Positions 16,088 through 24,830 of a stretch of DNA of 34,970 nucleotides are shown piece after piece. Each line of letters opens with the position of its first letter. Position 1 is the stretch's first letter. The DNA comes from Phascolarctobacterium succinatutens CAG:287. Its GTDB lineage: Bacteria > Bacillota > Negativicutes > Acidaminococcales > Acidaminococcaceae. The stretch covers positions 1 to 34,970 of the forward strand of contig NZ_FR892822.1 of assembly GCF_000434895.1 (NCBI RefSeq), given 5' to 3'. A program made the position numbers and the translations under genes. Below the pieces are notes generated by a model that saw nothing but the letters and a program-made list of their open reading frames with translations, was not told where the DNA came from and did not search any database.

Positions 16088-16714
16088 ATGAAGATTTATC
16101 ATGTTGAAGCAGGTATGCTTGCTACCAACTGTTATTTTGCCGTAAATGAAGCTATCGGTGAAGGCGTTATTTTTGATCCGGGCGGAGATTACCCGACCAT
16201 TAAGAGAATGATTGAGCAGACTAAGGCTAAGGTTGTAGCTATTGTGCTTACACACGGTCACAGCGACCACATCGGTGCGCTGGCAGAGCTGCGTAAGGCT
16301 ACAGGTGCGCCGGTGTATATCGGCGAGGATGATGCTGACTGCCTGACACAGCCGAACAGAAACCTGTCCTTCTTTATCGGTGAAGAATTGAAAAATGAGC
16401 CTGCGGACCACCTTGTACATGACGGGGATGTGCTGGAGCTGGCAGGCATGAAGTTTGAAGCCTTTGCTACGCCGGGACATACCAAAGGCGGCTTCTGTTA
16501 TTACTACGCGCCGGGCAAGGTAGTTTTTGCCGGTGATACTATTTTCTGCGAATCTATTGGACGCACCGATTTGCCGGGAGGCAGCTATCGCGCACTCATC
16601 CAGTCCATCAAAACAAAGCTGATGGTGCTTGATGATGACGTTAAGCTGCTGCCGGGCCACGGACCTACTACTACCGTGGGCTGGGAGCATCGCAGGAATC
16701 CTTTCCTGCAATAA
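16088..16714 (+). CDS. Metallo-beta-lactamase-fold hydrolase (glyoxalase II-like)
   Basis: The 208-residue protein has the metallo-beta-lactamase metal motif H56-x-H58-x-D60-H61 ('THGHSDH'), followed by 'TPGHTKGG' (third metal His), 'VFAGDTIF' (bridging Asp) and 'LLPGHGPTTTVGWE' (last His). The length and 'GDTIFCESIGRTDLPGG' match the small glyoxalase II-like group found next to relA-dtd in many Firmicutes. The substrate is not established for this group; thioester hydrolysis is likely. GGAGG at 16077-16081 gives good spacing to the ATG. A 7-bp hairpin (16692-16709) spans the end of the gene but lacks a T-run. Confidence 0.9.
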   Translation: MKIYHVEAGMLATNCYFAVNEAIGEGVIFDPGGDYPTIKRMIEQTKAKVVAIVLTHGHSDHIGALAELRKATGAPVYIGEDDADCLTQPNRNLSFFIGEELKNEPADHLVHDGDVLELAGMKFEAFATPGHTKGGFCYYYAPGKVVFAGDTIFCESIGRTDLPGGSYRALIQSIKTKLMVLDDDVKLLPGHGPTTTVGWEHRRNPFLQ

Positions 16715-16720
16715 AACATC

Positions 16721-17791
16721 ATGCTGAAATATTGGCCTCAAATACGTAAAAGCACCTTCTTTAAGCTGGGTGTTGTTACGGCAATCTCTTATGTTTTATA
16801 TTTAATGGCAGGCTTTCTGCTGCCGCTGCTGCTGGCAGTAGGCCTGGCCTTCGCACTTTATCCCTTGGTTAATGCTATCGCGCAGGTGCGCATGGCGCAC
16901 GGCATGATTAAGCTGTCGCGCGTAGTGGCGATTATCCTGGCATTGCTGGCCTTTTGTATCTTTATTTTTATGATTATCGGCTTCATCATTCTGCCGCTCT
17001 TCGGGCAGATGAACGAGTTCCTGCAAAAGCTGCCGGCATTGGCTGCCAAATCCAATATCCAGGATTTGGACAGCATGCTTAAGGACCCGTCTACCATTCC
17101 GCTTTTGCCGTCCGATTTCAATATGCTGGTCAACGGTCTGCTGAACTGGGCGATGGGCTTTGTAGGAACGGTGCTGCGTAATCTTGTCCAGTCCAGTCTG
17201 GGGATTGTGCAAAGTCTGATAGGCATGATTATCGTGCCTTTTCTTGCCTTTTATTTTCTTAAGGACTGGCGTGAGCTGCGTTCGATGGTGATTAATCTGT
17301 TCAACTACGATGCGCAGGACAAAGCGGCGGAGGTTGTGGACGAAATCGGCAGAACCATGAGCGCCTATGTGCGCGGTATGGGCAAGCTGAGCCTGATTTC
17401 CGGCTTCGTTATTACCATCGGCACGGCTTTTTTGGGTATTGACTTTCCGTTGGTGCTCGGCTTTTGGGCCATCCTTGCCGAAACGGTACCGGTAGTCGGT
17501 CCGCTGATGGGCGCTGTGCCTGCTGTGTTTATTGCTTACGGTCAGGCGCCGGAGGCTGCCTTCCATGTAGCGCTTTTTTATCTGGTATATTATCAGATGG
17601 ATGCCAATTTTATTATGCCTAAACTTATGGGACAGAAGATTGATTTGCATCCTGTAGTTTTGATTATCAGCCTGCTCATCGGTGCTAAGCTGTTCGGTAT
17701 TCTCGGTATGGTCTTTGCCGTGCCGGTAGCAGCAATCTACAGAGTGCTGTACAAGCAGCTGTGGCATGCCGGTGAAGGACGGGAGAATTAA
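16721..17791 (+). CDS. AI-2E family transporter (PerM/YtvI type)
   Basis: This 356-residue membrane protein belongs to the AI-2E transporter family (PF01594). It has paired N-terminal membrane helices (about 15-55), another near 65-90, an amphipathic stretch, and five more helices from residue 150 on. Typical family sequences are 'LIGMIIVPFLAFYFLKDW' near residue 170, 'YVRGMGKLSLISGF', and 'PKLMGQKIDLHPVVLI' near residue 300. Members move quite different substrates or act as sodium/proton exchangers, so no substrate is claimed. It starts six bases after the hydrolase stop without a visible ribosome site, suggesting coupling. It ends immediately before the hemZ start. Confidence 0.88.
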   Translation: MLKYWPQIRKSTFFKLGVVTAISYVLYLMAGFLLPLLLAVGLAFALYPLVNAIAQVRMAHGMIKLSRVVAIILALLAFCIFIFMIIGFIILPLFGQMNEFLQKLPALAAKSNIQDLDSMLKDPSTIPLLPSDFNMLVNGLLNWAMGFVGTVLRNLVQSSLGIVQSLIGMIIVPFLAFYFLKDWRELRSMVINLFNYDAQDKAAEVVDEIGRTMSAYVRGMGKLSLISGFVITIGTAFLGIDFPLVLGFWAILAETVPVVGPLMGAVPAVFIAYGQAPEAAFHVALFYLVYYQMDANFIMPKLMGQKIDLHPVVLIISLLIGAKLFGILGMVFAVPVAAIYRVLYKQLWHAGEGREN

Positions 17792-19261
17792 ATGCGGTTT
17801 TTTTGCTTACACAATACATTGGAGCTTGATGCTGCGCGGCCTGTGAGCGACATGGCCGCATTTTTTGACTATCAGCCGGCACCGTCAGTCGTGCTTACGC
17901 TGACGCTTGCGCGTGAGCGCGGCTGCGTCAGCGCCTGCCTGCAAGGTGCGGAGCAAAGCTTTACAGCGAGCGAGCCTTGCAGCGAAGCTGCGGCGAGCGG
18001 TGAGATAACACGCTGCGTGAAGCTTGTCGTGCTGAAGGTTTTTGCCGAGCTTACCGGTCTGCAGCCTAAGCTGCCGTGGGGCATTCTCACAGGCGTGCGC
18101 CCGACGAAGCTGGCGCATAAGCTGTTGGACAGCGGTGTGGCAGCTGCGGCATTGCCGGAATATCTGAGCGAAAATTATTTGCTGCCAATGGCGCAGGGAA
18201 AGCTGCTTACGGATATTGCTCTGAAGCAGAAGCATATTCTCAGCGACAGTACGCGCCTTACGGATACCGGTATTTATATCGGCGTGCCGTATTGTCCTTC
18301 GCGCTGCAGCTATTGCTCGTTCCCGGCGGGAATTGTGCCGCAGAACGAAGAATCTCAGCAAAACTTTGTAAATATGATTGAACAAGACCTGCAAAATGTG
18401 GTACAATTAACAGGTATGCATAGCTTGCGTGTAAAATCACTTTATATTGGCGGTGGCACACCCACGAGCCTGAGTGATAAGGTATTTGCACGTCTGCTGC
18501 AGGCAGTGGAACGAAAACTGCTGCAAAGCAACTGCGAAGGCTTGCAGCATCTGCGCGAGTTCACGGTAGAGGCCGGTCGCCCGGACTGCTTCAGTGCGGC
18601 TAAATTGGCGGCGATGGAGGCGGCGGGAGTGAACCGCATCAGCGTCAATCCGCAGAGCTTCCATGATAAAACGCTGCAGCTGATTGGCAGGCGCCATAGC
18701 GTCAGGGATTTTTACAATGCCTATGAGCTTGTGCGCAAAAGCCAGATTCCTGTTGTGAATGTGGATCTGATTATCGGTCTTCCGCAGGAAACGGAGCAGG
18801 AGATAGCATATTCTCTGGAGCAGGCAGTGAAGCTGGCACCGGAGAACTTGACAGTGCATACGCTTACGCTGAAGCGCAGTGCGCCGCTCTTTCAGAAGCA
18901 GGAGCAGGCAGTGCTGACTACGCAGGCAGCGGAAAAAATGGTGCAGCGGGCTGCTGAGATGGCTGCTGCGATAGGGTTAGAGCCTTACTATCTGTACCGC
19001 CAGCATTATATGCTGGGGCATCTGGCGAACATCGGTTATGCCAAGCCCGGTACGGAAAGTATCTATAATATCCAGATGATGGAGGAACGTCATCCGGTGA
19101 TTGGTGTGGGACCTGCATCTGCCAGCAAGGTGCCTTTGCCTGACGGACACCATCTGCATAAACTGAATATGCCGAAAAATGTGGCAGTGTATGGGGCGCG
19201 CCTGCAGGAGCTGGCAGAGCGTCGCCGTGACTTGTTTAATATAGAAGGCACAGACCTGTAA
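17792..19261 (+). CDS. hemZ: HemZ-type radical SAM protein
   Basis: HemZ is a radical SAM protein related to the oxygen-independent coproporphyrinogen III oxidase HemN. The 489-residue protein has an N-terminal domain with the HemZ-typical 'WGILTGVRPTKL' (residues 97-108). The Fe-S cluster motif C168-x3-C172-x2-C175 ('CPSRCSYC') follows, then 'LYIGGGTPTSL' and 'GVNRISVNPQSF', and 'YYLYRQHYMLG' near the C-terminus. No haem biosynthesis gene is near, and HemZ homologues occur in organisms with incomplete haem pathways, so the true substrate is uncertain. The ATG follows the upstream stop directly, with GGGAG at 17781-17785. It precedes hisS-aspS, a common Firmicute arrangement. Confidence 0.88.
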   Translation: MRFFCLHNTLELDAARPVSDMAAFFDYQPAPSVVLTLTLARERGCVSACLQGAEQSFTASEPCSEAAASGEITRCVKLVVLKVFAELTGLQPKLPWGILTGVRPTKLAHKLLDSGVAAAALPEYLSENYLLPMAQGKLLTDIALKQKHILSDSTRLTDTGIYIGVPYCPSRCSYCSFPAGIVPQNEESQQNFVNMIEQDLQNVVQLTGMHSLRVKSLYIGGGTPTSLSDKVFARLLQAVERKLLQSNCEGLQHLREFTVEAGRPDCFSAAKLAAMEAAGVNRISVNPQSFHDKTLQLIGRRHSVRDFYNAYELVRKSQIPVVNVDLIIGLPQETEQEIAYSLEQAVKLAPENLTVHTLTLKRSAPLFQKQEQAVLTTQAAEKMVQRAAEMAAAIGLEPYYLYRQHYMLGHLANIGYAKPGTESIYNIQMMEERHPVIGVGPASASKVPLPDGHHLHKLNMPKNVAVYGARLQELAERRRDLFNIEGTDL

Positions 19262-19294
19262 ATGGGTATGAGTGCCGTTAGGAGAGGATAGACT

Positions 19295-20554
19295 ATGCTG
19301 ACAACAGCACCCAGAGGTACGAAGGATATTATGCCTTCCGACGTTAACGCATGGCGTTATCTGGAAGAAACCATGCGCAAGATTTGCGCGCAATATGGCT
19401 ACAAAGAAATCAGAACTCCTGTGTTTGAGCATACAGAGCTGTTCCAACGCGGTATCGGTGATACCACCGACGTAGTTGAAAAGGAAATGTATACCTTTAC
19501 CGACCGCGGTAACCGCAGCATTACTCTGCGTCCGGAAAACACCGCCAGTGCTGTCCGCGCTTACGTTGAGCATAAGCTGAGCAAGGATGACGCTGCCACG
19601 AAGTTCTATTACATCGGACCTATGTTCCGTTATGACCGTCCGCAGGCGGGCCGTCTGCGTGAGTTCCACCAGTTCGGTGTAGAAGCTCTGGGCGTAACCG
19701 GTCCGAATGTCGATGCGGAAATCATTCTGCTGGCTGTGCAGGTACTGCAGAGCCTTGGCCTGAAGGATTTGAAGCTGAAAATCAATTCCGTAGGCTGCCC
19801 CAAATGCCGTCCGCAGCACAGAGAAAAGCTGCAGGCTTTCTTCAAGCCTAACTTTGACGAGCTGTGCAAGGATTGCCAAGGCCGCTTCGACCGCAATCCG
19901 CTGCGTCTTTTGGACTGCAAAAATCCGCACTGCCATGAGCTGGGCGAGGGCGCACCGAGCCTGGAGGAATGCCTGTGCGATGAGTGCAAGGAACACTTTG
20001 AGGGCCTGAAGCAGCTGCTGACCGCTGCAGGTGTTGAATATGAGGTTGACCACAATCTTGTGCGCGGCCTTGATTATTATACAAAAACTGCTTTTGAAAT
20101 CCAGTACGCTCCGCTGGGCGCACAAAGCGCTGTTTGCGGCGGCGGCCGTTACGACGGACTGGTACAGGAAATCAGCGGTGATGAAGCCCGCCCCGGCATC
20201 GGCTTTGCTATGGGTATGGAGCGCGTGCTGCTGGCTCTGGAGAAGCAGAATCTGCTGCCCAAATTTGATGAAAGCATAGACGCATATGTTGTCTGCCCCA
20301 AGCAGGAAAACTTTGCGCTGGCTTTCAAAACCGCCATCGAGCTGCGTCGCAACGGCTTTAAGGTTGAATACGACTTTAACGGCCGCAGCATGAAGTCCCA
20401 GATGAAGCAGGCCAACAAATTCCAGGCTAAGCAAGTGTTAATATTTGGCGAGGATGAGCTCAGCCGTAATGCCGTTACTGTGCGTAACATGGCAACAAGC
20501 GAGCAACATGAAATCGCTGTTAATGATATTATTAGTTATTTCAATACTTTATAA
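19295..20554 (+). CDS. hisS: Histidine-tRNA ligase
   Basis: HisRS charges tRNA-His. This 419-residue class II synthetase has 'APRGTKDIMP' at the N-terminus, motif 2 ('YIGPMFRYDRPQAGRLREFH'), the histidine-binding 'LVRGLDYYTKTAFEI', motif 3 ('GIGFAMGMERVLLAL'), and an anticodon-binding domain over the last 90 residues. A cysteine-rich insertion at about residues 169-230, with several CxxC pairs, is common in Firmicute enzymes and may bind metal. AGGAGAGG around 19281-19288 supports the ATG. There is no space upstream for a T-box leader (33 bases from hemZ), so regulation must be operon-wide. aspS follows after 15 bases. Confidence 0.98.
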   Translation: MLTTAPRGTKDIMPSDVNAWRYLEETMRKICAQYGYKEIRTPVFEHTELFQRGIGDTTDVVEKEMYTFTDRGNRSITLRPENTASAVRAYVEHKLSKDDAATKFYYIGPMFRYDRPQAGRLREFHQFGVEALGVTGPNVDAEIILLAVQVLQSLGLKDLKLKINSVGCPKCRPQHREKLQAFFKPNFDELCKDCQGRFDRNPLRLLDCKNPHCHELGEGAPSLEECLCDECKEHFEGLKQLLTAAGVEYEVDHNLVRGLDYYTKTAFEIQYAPLGAQSAVCGGGRYDGLVQEISGDEARPGIGFAMGMERVLLALEKQNLLPKFDESIDAYVVCPKQENFALAFKTAIELRRNGFKVEYDFNGRSMKSQMKQANKFQAKQVLIFGEDELSRNAVTVRNMATSEQHEIAVNDIISYFNTL

Positions 20555-20569
20555 GTAGAGGTGCTAAAG

Positions 20570-22366
20570 ATGATTAATGAAAAACGCAGCCATCATTGTG
20601 GTGTGCTGACTAAGGAGCAAGCCGGCGAACAGGTTGTACTGTGCGGCTGGGTTGCTAAACGACGTGACCACGGCGGATTGATTTTTATCGATTTGCGTGA
20701 CCGCAGCGGTATCGTGCAGGTTGTTGCCGATCCCGAAAGCGCAGGCAGCAGCTTCAAAACTGCCGAGGACATCCGTAACGAATATGTTATCAAAGTAATT
20801 GGTAATGTACGTCTGCGTGATGAGGACACCATCAACGAAAACATTCCTACCGGTACTATCGAAGTACTGGCACATGATATCGAAGTGCTGAACGGTGCTA
20901 AAACTCCTCCGTTCTACATTAAAGACGGCATTGACACCGATGAAAACCTGCGTCTGAAATACCGTTATCTGGACCTGCGCCGTCCGGAAATGCAACGCAA
21001 TCTGATTCTGCGTCACAAAGTTGCTAAGCTGATGCGCGACTATCTTGATGATAACCATTTCCTCGAGATTGAAACTCCGATGCTGTGCAAATCCACTCCG
21101 GAGGGTGCTCGTGACTACCTCGTTCCGAGCCGTGTAAACCCTGGCAAGTTCTATGCACTGCCGCAATCTCCGCAAATCTTCAAACAGCTGCTGATGGTAG
21201 CCGGTATGGAGCGTTATTTCCAAATCGCACGTTGCTTCCGTGATGAGGACCTGCGTGCCGACCGTCAGCCGGAATTCACCCAGCTGGACATGGAAATGTC
21301 CTTCATGGAAGTTGATGAAATCCTGGAGCTGATGGAAGGCTTAATCCACCACATCTTCAAGGGTGCTCTGGGCAAGGATATCCAGATTCCTTTCCAACGT
21401 CTGACCTGGGACGATGCTATGGATCGTTTCGGCAGCGATAAACCGGACCTGCGCTTCGGCATGGAGCTGAAAAATGTCAGCGAAGCTGTTCAAGGCTGCA
21501 CCTTCCAGGTATTCAACAATGTTATCGCTAACGGCGGTCAGGTAAAATGCATTAACGTAAAAGGCTATGCAGATATTCCGCGTCGTCAGCTGGATGAGCT
21601 CGTTAAATTCTGCGGCATCTACGGTGCTAAGGGTATGGCTTGGCTGCAATTCCCGGCAGAAGGCGGCGTAAAATCCTCTATCGCTAAATTCTTCAGCGAT
21701 GAAAACATCGAAGCAATCAAAAAAGCTGCTGAAGTTGAAGCAGGCGACCTGCTGCTCTTCGTTGCTGATAAACCGTCCGTAGTTGCTGCTTCTCTGGGCG
21801 CACTGCGTATCGAAATGGCTAAACGTCGTGGTCTGATTGATCCGGATAAGCTGGCCTTCACCTGGGTAGTTGACTTCCCGATGTTCGAGTACAACGAGGA
21901 AGAAAAACGTTATGTTGCAATGCACCATCCGTTCACCGCTCCGCGTGACGAGGACCTGCCGCTGCTGCTGACCAATCCCGGCAAGGTATATGCTAAGGCT
22001 TATGATATGGTTCTGAACGGCACCGAAATCGGCGGCGGTTCCATCCGTATCCATCGCCGCGACGTACAGAAGAAGGTATTCGAAGCTATCGGCCTGTCCG
22101 ATGAGGAAGCACAAGAGAAGTTTGGCTTCATGATGAACGCATTCGAATACGGTGCTCCGCCACACGGTGGTCTGGCATTCGGTCTTGACCGTCTGATCAT
22201 GATTATGGCTCAGCGCGATTCTATCCGCGACGTAATTGCTTTCCCGAAAACTCAGAGCGCGTCCGATCTGATGACTCAGGCTCCTAACGATGTTGATGAA
22301 AAACAGCTGCGTGAGCTGCACATCAAGACCAGCCTGCTGATGAAGAAGGACAAAGAAGACAAATAA
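20570..22366 (+). CDS. aspS: Aspartate-tRNA ligase
   Basis: AspRS charges tRNA-Asp. The 598-residue bacterial-type enzyme has an N-terminal OB-fold anticodon domain ('VVLCGWVAKRRDHGGLIFID'), class II motif 2 ('ARCFRDEDLRADRQPEFTQL'), the bacterial GAD insertion (about residues 290-410), and motif 3 ('GLAFGLDRLIMIM') near the end. The ATG at 20570 is preceded by AGAGGTG with seven-base spacing; a GTG at 20561 is a less likely start. Whether it is discriminating or also charges tRNA-Asn cannot be decided here. A GAAA-loop terminator follows, ending the long recJ-to-aspS block. Confidence 0.98.
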   Translation: MINEKRSHHCGVLTKEQAGEQVVLCGWVAKRRDHGGLIFIDLRDRSGIVQVVADPESAGSSFKTAEDIRNEYVIKVIGNVRLRDEDTINENIPTGTIEVLAHDIEVLNGAKTPPFYIKDGIDTDENLRLKYRYLDLRRPEMQRNLILRHKVAKLMRDYLDDNHFLEIETPMLCKSTPEGARDYLVPSRVNPGKFYALPQSPQIFKQLLMVAGMERYFQIARCFRDEDLRADRQPEFTQLDMEMSFMEVDEILELMEGLIHHIFKGALGKDIQIPFQRLTWDDAMDRFGSDKPDLRFGMELKNVSEAVQGCTFQVFNNVIANGGQVKCINVKGYADIPRRQLDELVKFCGIYGAKGMAWLQFPAEGGVKSSIAKFFSDENIEAIKKAAEVEAGDLLLFVADKPSVVAASLGALRIEMAKRRGLIDPDKLAFTWVVDFPMFEYNEEEKRYVAMHHPFTAPRDEDLPLLLTNPGKVYAKAYDMVLNGTEIGGGSIRIHRRDVQKKVFEAIGLSDEEAQEKFGFMMNAFEYGAPPHGGLAFGLDRLIMIMAQRDSIRDVIAFPKTQSASDLMTQAPNDVDEKQLRELHIKTSLLMKKDKEDK

Positions 22367-22423
22367 GCACTTTAGCCTGCTTCTGTCAAGAGGATAAAGC
22401 AAAATAAATATTCAAAAATTTTT

Positions 22424-22454
22424 AATGGAAGCGTTGAAAAACGCTTCCATTTTT
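22424..22454 (+). terminator. Rho-independent terminator after aspS
   Basis: aatggaagcgtt (22424-22435) pairs perfectly over 12 bp with aacgcttccatt (22440-22451) around a GAAA tetraloop, with Ts to 22454. It is a strong intrinsic terminator that separates aspS from the 6S RNA gene. Confidence 0.93.
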
Positions 22455-22510
22455 GGTATTATATGTATGTCGATAGAAGTTAAAGACAATTGAAGAATAG
22501 TTGTTAATTA

Positions 22511-22700
22511 TACCCCTGCGATGTTCGTTACATTGCTCCAAAGGTTTTGAGCCAACACTCTAACCTAGGGAGCCTGATACTCCTTCTTTCAAAAACATGC
22601 CTCCTTTGAGTGGACGTTTGCGATTGGTAGGGAAGGCACCCACCTGCACATGCAGGTTCAAAACACGGAGCTGGACGGCATTGTGGGGATTAATTTTTTT
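22511..22700 (+). ncRNA. ssrS: 6S RNA
   Basis: The only gap longer than 300 bases (22367-22741) holds a structured RNA of about 190 bases. Three nested stems are exact: ccctgcgatg (22514-22523) with cattgtgggg (22679-22688), gctcc (22535-22539) with ggagc (22667-22671), and gttttgagcc (22544-22553) with ggttcaaaac (22655-22664). They close a large central region. A small 3'-side hairpin (acctgc/gcaggt, 22642-22657) competes with the third stem. The 5' 'GCGATGTTCG' and 3' 'GGACGGCATTGTGGGG' echo the 6S consensus, and a T-run ends at 22700. 6S RNA mimics an open promoter and binds RNA polymerase. Its place between aspS and rarA matches other Firmicutes. The exact 5' end is not resolved; TTAAAG (22480-22485) and GTTAAT (22503-22508), 17 apart, are a weak candidate promoter. 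Confidence 0.82.
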
Positions 22701-22741
22701 ATGAGATAATTTTTGTCACAGAAAGATACAGGTAAAGAGCG

Positions 22742-24028
22742 ATGGAAAATCTATTCGGTAATTTATTTGAAACTGAAAAGCGACAGACGAAGCCTTTGGC
22801 TGACCGCATGCGTCCCGAACGCCTCAGCGACTTTGTAGGGCAGGAGAGCGCCGTAGGCGCAGGCAGTCCGCTGCGCCGCATGATTGAGCGTGATGTGCTG
22901 CAGTCCGTACTCTTTTACGGACCTCCGGGAACCGGCAAAACAACGCTGGCGAAGGTTATCGCACACGTTACCGGCGAAAAGTTCGAGGCCATCAACGCCG
23001 TTTCCAGCGGTGTCCCCGAGCTGCGCAAGCTCATCGCCAAGGCGCAGGAGGACAGACGCAACGGACGTGGCCGTACTATCGTGTTTATCGACGAGATTCA
23101 TCGCTTCAACAAGGCGCAGCAGGATGTGCTGCTCCCTTACGTGGAAAACGGCACGATAGTGCTCATCGGTGCTACTACCGAAAACCCTTTTTTTGAAATC
23201 AATTCGCCGCTGCTTTCGCGCATGAAGGTGGTGCGTTTGGAAAAGCTGCAGGCACCGCAGATTCAGCAGATTCTAGAGCGTGCAATTGCCGACTCGGAGC
23301 GTGGTTTTGGCAACAGCTTTAAGGCTGAGCCTGAGGCGCTGAGGATTATTGCCGATTTTGCGGCAGGTGATGCCCGCAGTGCGCTGAACATTCTGGAGCA
23401 GGCCGAGTTCATGCTGCCGGAGGAGGGCGAGCGTGTGCTGACGGTGGCAACCTTGCGCAGCGTTATCGGTACGGCGCTGCAGCGTTACGATAAAAAGGGT
23501 GATCAGCATTATGATATCATCAGCGCTTTTATCAAGAGCATGCGCGGCGGTGATGCGGATGCAGCGCTGCATTATTTGGCGCGCATGATTGAGGGCGGCG
23601 AGGACGTGCGCTTTGTGGCGCGTCGCGTTGTTATCTGTGCGGCAGAGGATGTAGGCCTGGCGGACCCGCAGGCACTGGTGGTAGCTAACGCTGCGGCGCA
23701 GGCTGCCGATTTTGTCGGCTGGCCTGAGGCGCAGATACCGTTGGCGGAGGCAGTGTGCTATATCGCCAACGCACCCAAGAGCAACACAGCCTATATGGGC
23801 ATTGCCAAAGCGCGCGCGGATGTGCGCAGCCGTAACTGCGGCAGTGTGCCCAAGCATTTGCGTGACGCGCATTATCCCGGTGCTGCCAAGCTGGGGCACG
23901 GCATAGATTATAAATATCCGCACAACTTCCCCGGAGGCTGGGTGGAGCAGCAGTATCTGCCGGATGAGCTGGTGGGAACGCGCTATTACATTCCCAGCGG
24001 TCACGGTCAGGACAAGGGGCGCAGATAA
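22742..24028 (+). CDS. rarA: Replication-associated recombination protein RarA (MgsA)
   Basis: RarA is an AAA+ ATPase that acts at stalled replication forks and interacts with single-stranded-DNA-binding protein. The 428-residue protein has Walker A 'GPPGTGKT' at 60-67, Walker B 'IVFIDEIHRF' with D117-E118, sensor 1 'LIGATTENP', and the C-terminal MgsA domain ending in 'YKYPHNFPGGWVEQQYLPD'. The N-terminal 'PLADRMRPERLSDFVGQ' is characteristic. The ribosome site (GAG at 22736-22738) is weak. It lies directly behind the 6S RNA terminator, and its promoter must lie near 22690-22730 or it is read through from the RNA gene. Confidence 0.95.
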   Translation: MENLFGNLFETEKRQTKPLADRMRPERLSDFVGQESAVGAGSPLRRMIERDVLQSVLFYGPPGTGKTTLAKVIAHVTGEKFEAINAVSSGVPELRKLIAKAQEDRRNGRGRTIVFIDEIHRFNKAQQDVLLPYVENGTIVLIGATTENPFFEINSPLLSRMKVVRLEKLQAPQIQQILERAIADSERGFGNSFKAEPEALRIIADFAAGDARSALNILEQAEFMLPEEGERVLTVATLRSVIGTALQRYDKKGDQHYDIISAFIKSMRGGDADAALHYLARMIEGGEDVRFVARRVVICAAEDVGLADPQALVVANAAAQAADFVGWPEAQIPLAEAVCYIANAPKSNTAYMGIAKARADVRSRNCGSVPKHLRDAHYPGAAKLGHGIDYKYPHNFPGGWVEQQYLPDELVGTRYYIPSGHGQDKGRR

Positions 24029-24043
24029 AAATAACACAATTAG

Positions 24044-24069
24044 AAATTTAAGCTATACAGCTAAATTTT
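24044..24069 (+). terminator. Possible weak terminator after rarA
   Basis: agct (24051-24054) pairs with agct (24059-24062), and after one bulged A the stem continues with aaattt (24044-24049) against aaattt (24063-24068). The T-rich 3' arm forms part of the stem, so the tail is poor. This A+T-rich structure could end rarA transcription, but weakly. Confidence 0.35.
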
Positions 24070-24110
24070 GCGGAAATTATTTGTGTCGCAATCTAGCATT
24101 TTTTCTGTTA

Positions 24111-24135
24111 ATAGTGTATACTATACCTATATTAT
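24111..24135 (+). promoter_or_regulatory. Candidate promoter/operator region of the CcpN-like gene
   Basis: A TATACT box (24117-24122) lies within atagt-gtat-actat (24111-24124), and TATTAT occurs at 24130-24135. No convincing -35 box is placed 17 bases upstream of either one. The short inverted arms (atagt/actat) and the further ACTAT at 24138-24142 could be operator half-sites, possibly for autoregulation. Evidence is limited to these motifs. Confidence 0.35.
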
Positions 24136-24161
24136 AGACTATTGTATTAGATAGAAAGGGT

Positions 24162-24830
24162 GTGAAGATCATAGCTTTAAGCAACAGGCAGAAGCAAATT
24201 GCTGAAATTGTACGTCTGGACGGACCTATTACCGGCGAGCATATAGCCGAAAGGCTGAATGTAACCCGCGCTGCCTTACGCAGTGATCTGGCAATCCTTG
24301 TTATGGGTGGTATTCTTGATGCGAGACCGAAGGTTGGTTATTTTTATACCGGTAAAAATACTTTGGGTATGCTGATGGAAGAAATTTCTGCTATTACTGT
24401 GCAGGATCTGCAGTCGGTACCGGTAGCGATTAAACATGACAAGAGCGCCTACGAAGCAGTTGTTACCATGTTCCTTGAGGATGTCGGAACGGTGTTCGTG
24501 CTGGATGAGGAAGGCATGATGAACGGCATTTTGTCGCGAAAGGATTTACTGAAGGCTGCTATCAATAATAATGATTTGCGTGATATTCCAGTGGTCATGG
24601 TAATGACGCCGATTTCCAAAATCATCGTAGCTACACCGGATGAGCCTGCCGCTTCGGCAGCTCGCAGACTGATTGATAATGAAATCGACTGTCTGCCGGT
24701 AGTAAAAATCATTGATGAAAAGAAGCGCATGTATCAGGTTCTGGGACGTATCACAAAAACTAATTTTACTCGTCTGCTGGTAGATCTGGCTGAGGGTAAG
24801 GGGGGTAATTATCATAATAACGAAGCTTAA
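24162..24830 (+). CDS. ccpN: CcpN-like HTH-CBS transcriptional regulator
   Basis: The 222-residue protein has an N-terminal DeoR-type winged helix ('NRQKQIAEIVRLDGPITGEH', then 'LNVTRAALRSDLAIL') and 'RPKVGYFYTGK', followed by two CBS domains (about 75-135 and 140-205; 'MFLEDVGTVFVLDEEG', 'GILSRKDLLKAA'). This is the CcpN/YqzB layout. In Bacillus CcpN represses gluconeogenic genes when glycolytic metabolites are sensed, and it is encoded with the PPDK regulatory protein, exactly as here. The GTG start is only about two bases from GAAAGG, which is tight; no other ATG/GTG/TTG gives a full HTH. Its end overlaps the next gene in another frame. Confidence 0.9.
   Translation: MKIIALSNRQKQIAEIVRLDGPITGEHIAERLNVTRAALRSDLAILVMGGILDARPKVGYFYTGKNTLGMLMEEISAITVQDLQSVPVAIKHDKSAYEAVVTMFLEDVGTVFVLDEEGMMNGILSRKDLLKAAINNNDLRDIPVVMVMTPISKIIVATPDEPAASAARRLIDNEIDCLPVVKIIDEKKRMYQVLGRITKTNFTRLLVDLAEGKGGNYHNNEA

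Noticed and set aside
16692..16709. 7-bp hairpin gcaggaa/ttcctgc spanning the end of the metallo-beta-lactamase-fold gene, as a terminator
   Set aside because: It lies inside the coding sequence, has no T-run after it, and the next gene starts six bases after the stop, so termination here is unlikely.
19262..19294. T-box leader ahead of hisS-aspS
   Set aside because: Only 33 bases separate hemZ and hisS and 15 separate hisS and aspS, which leaves no room for a T-box.
24111..24135. CcpN-type operator upstream of the CcpN-like gene
   Set aside because: The short repeats here do not match the CcpN binding consensus I remember (TRTGHYATAYW) on either strand, so no specific operator is claimed.
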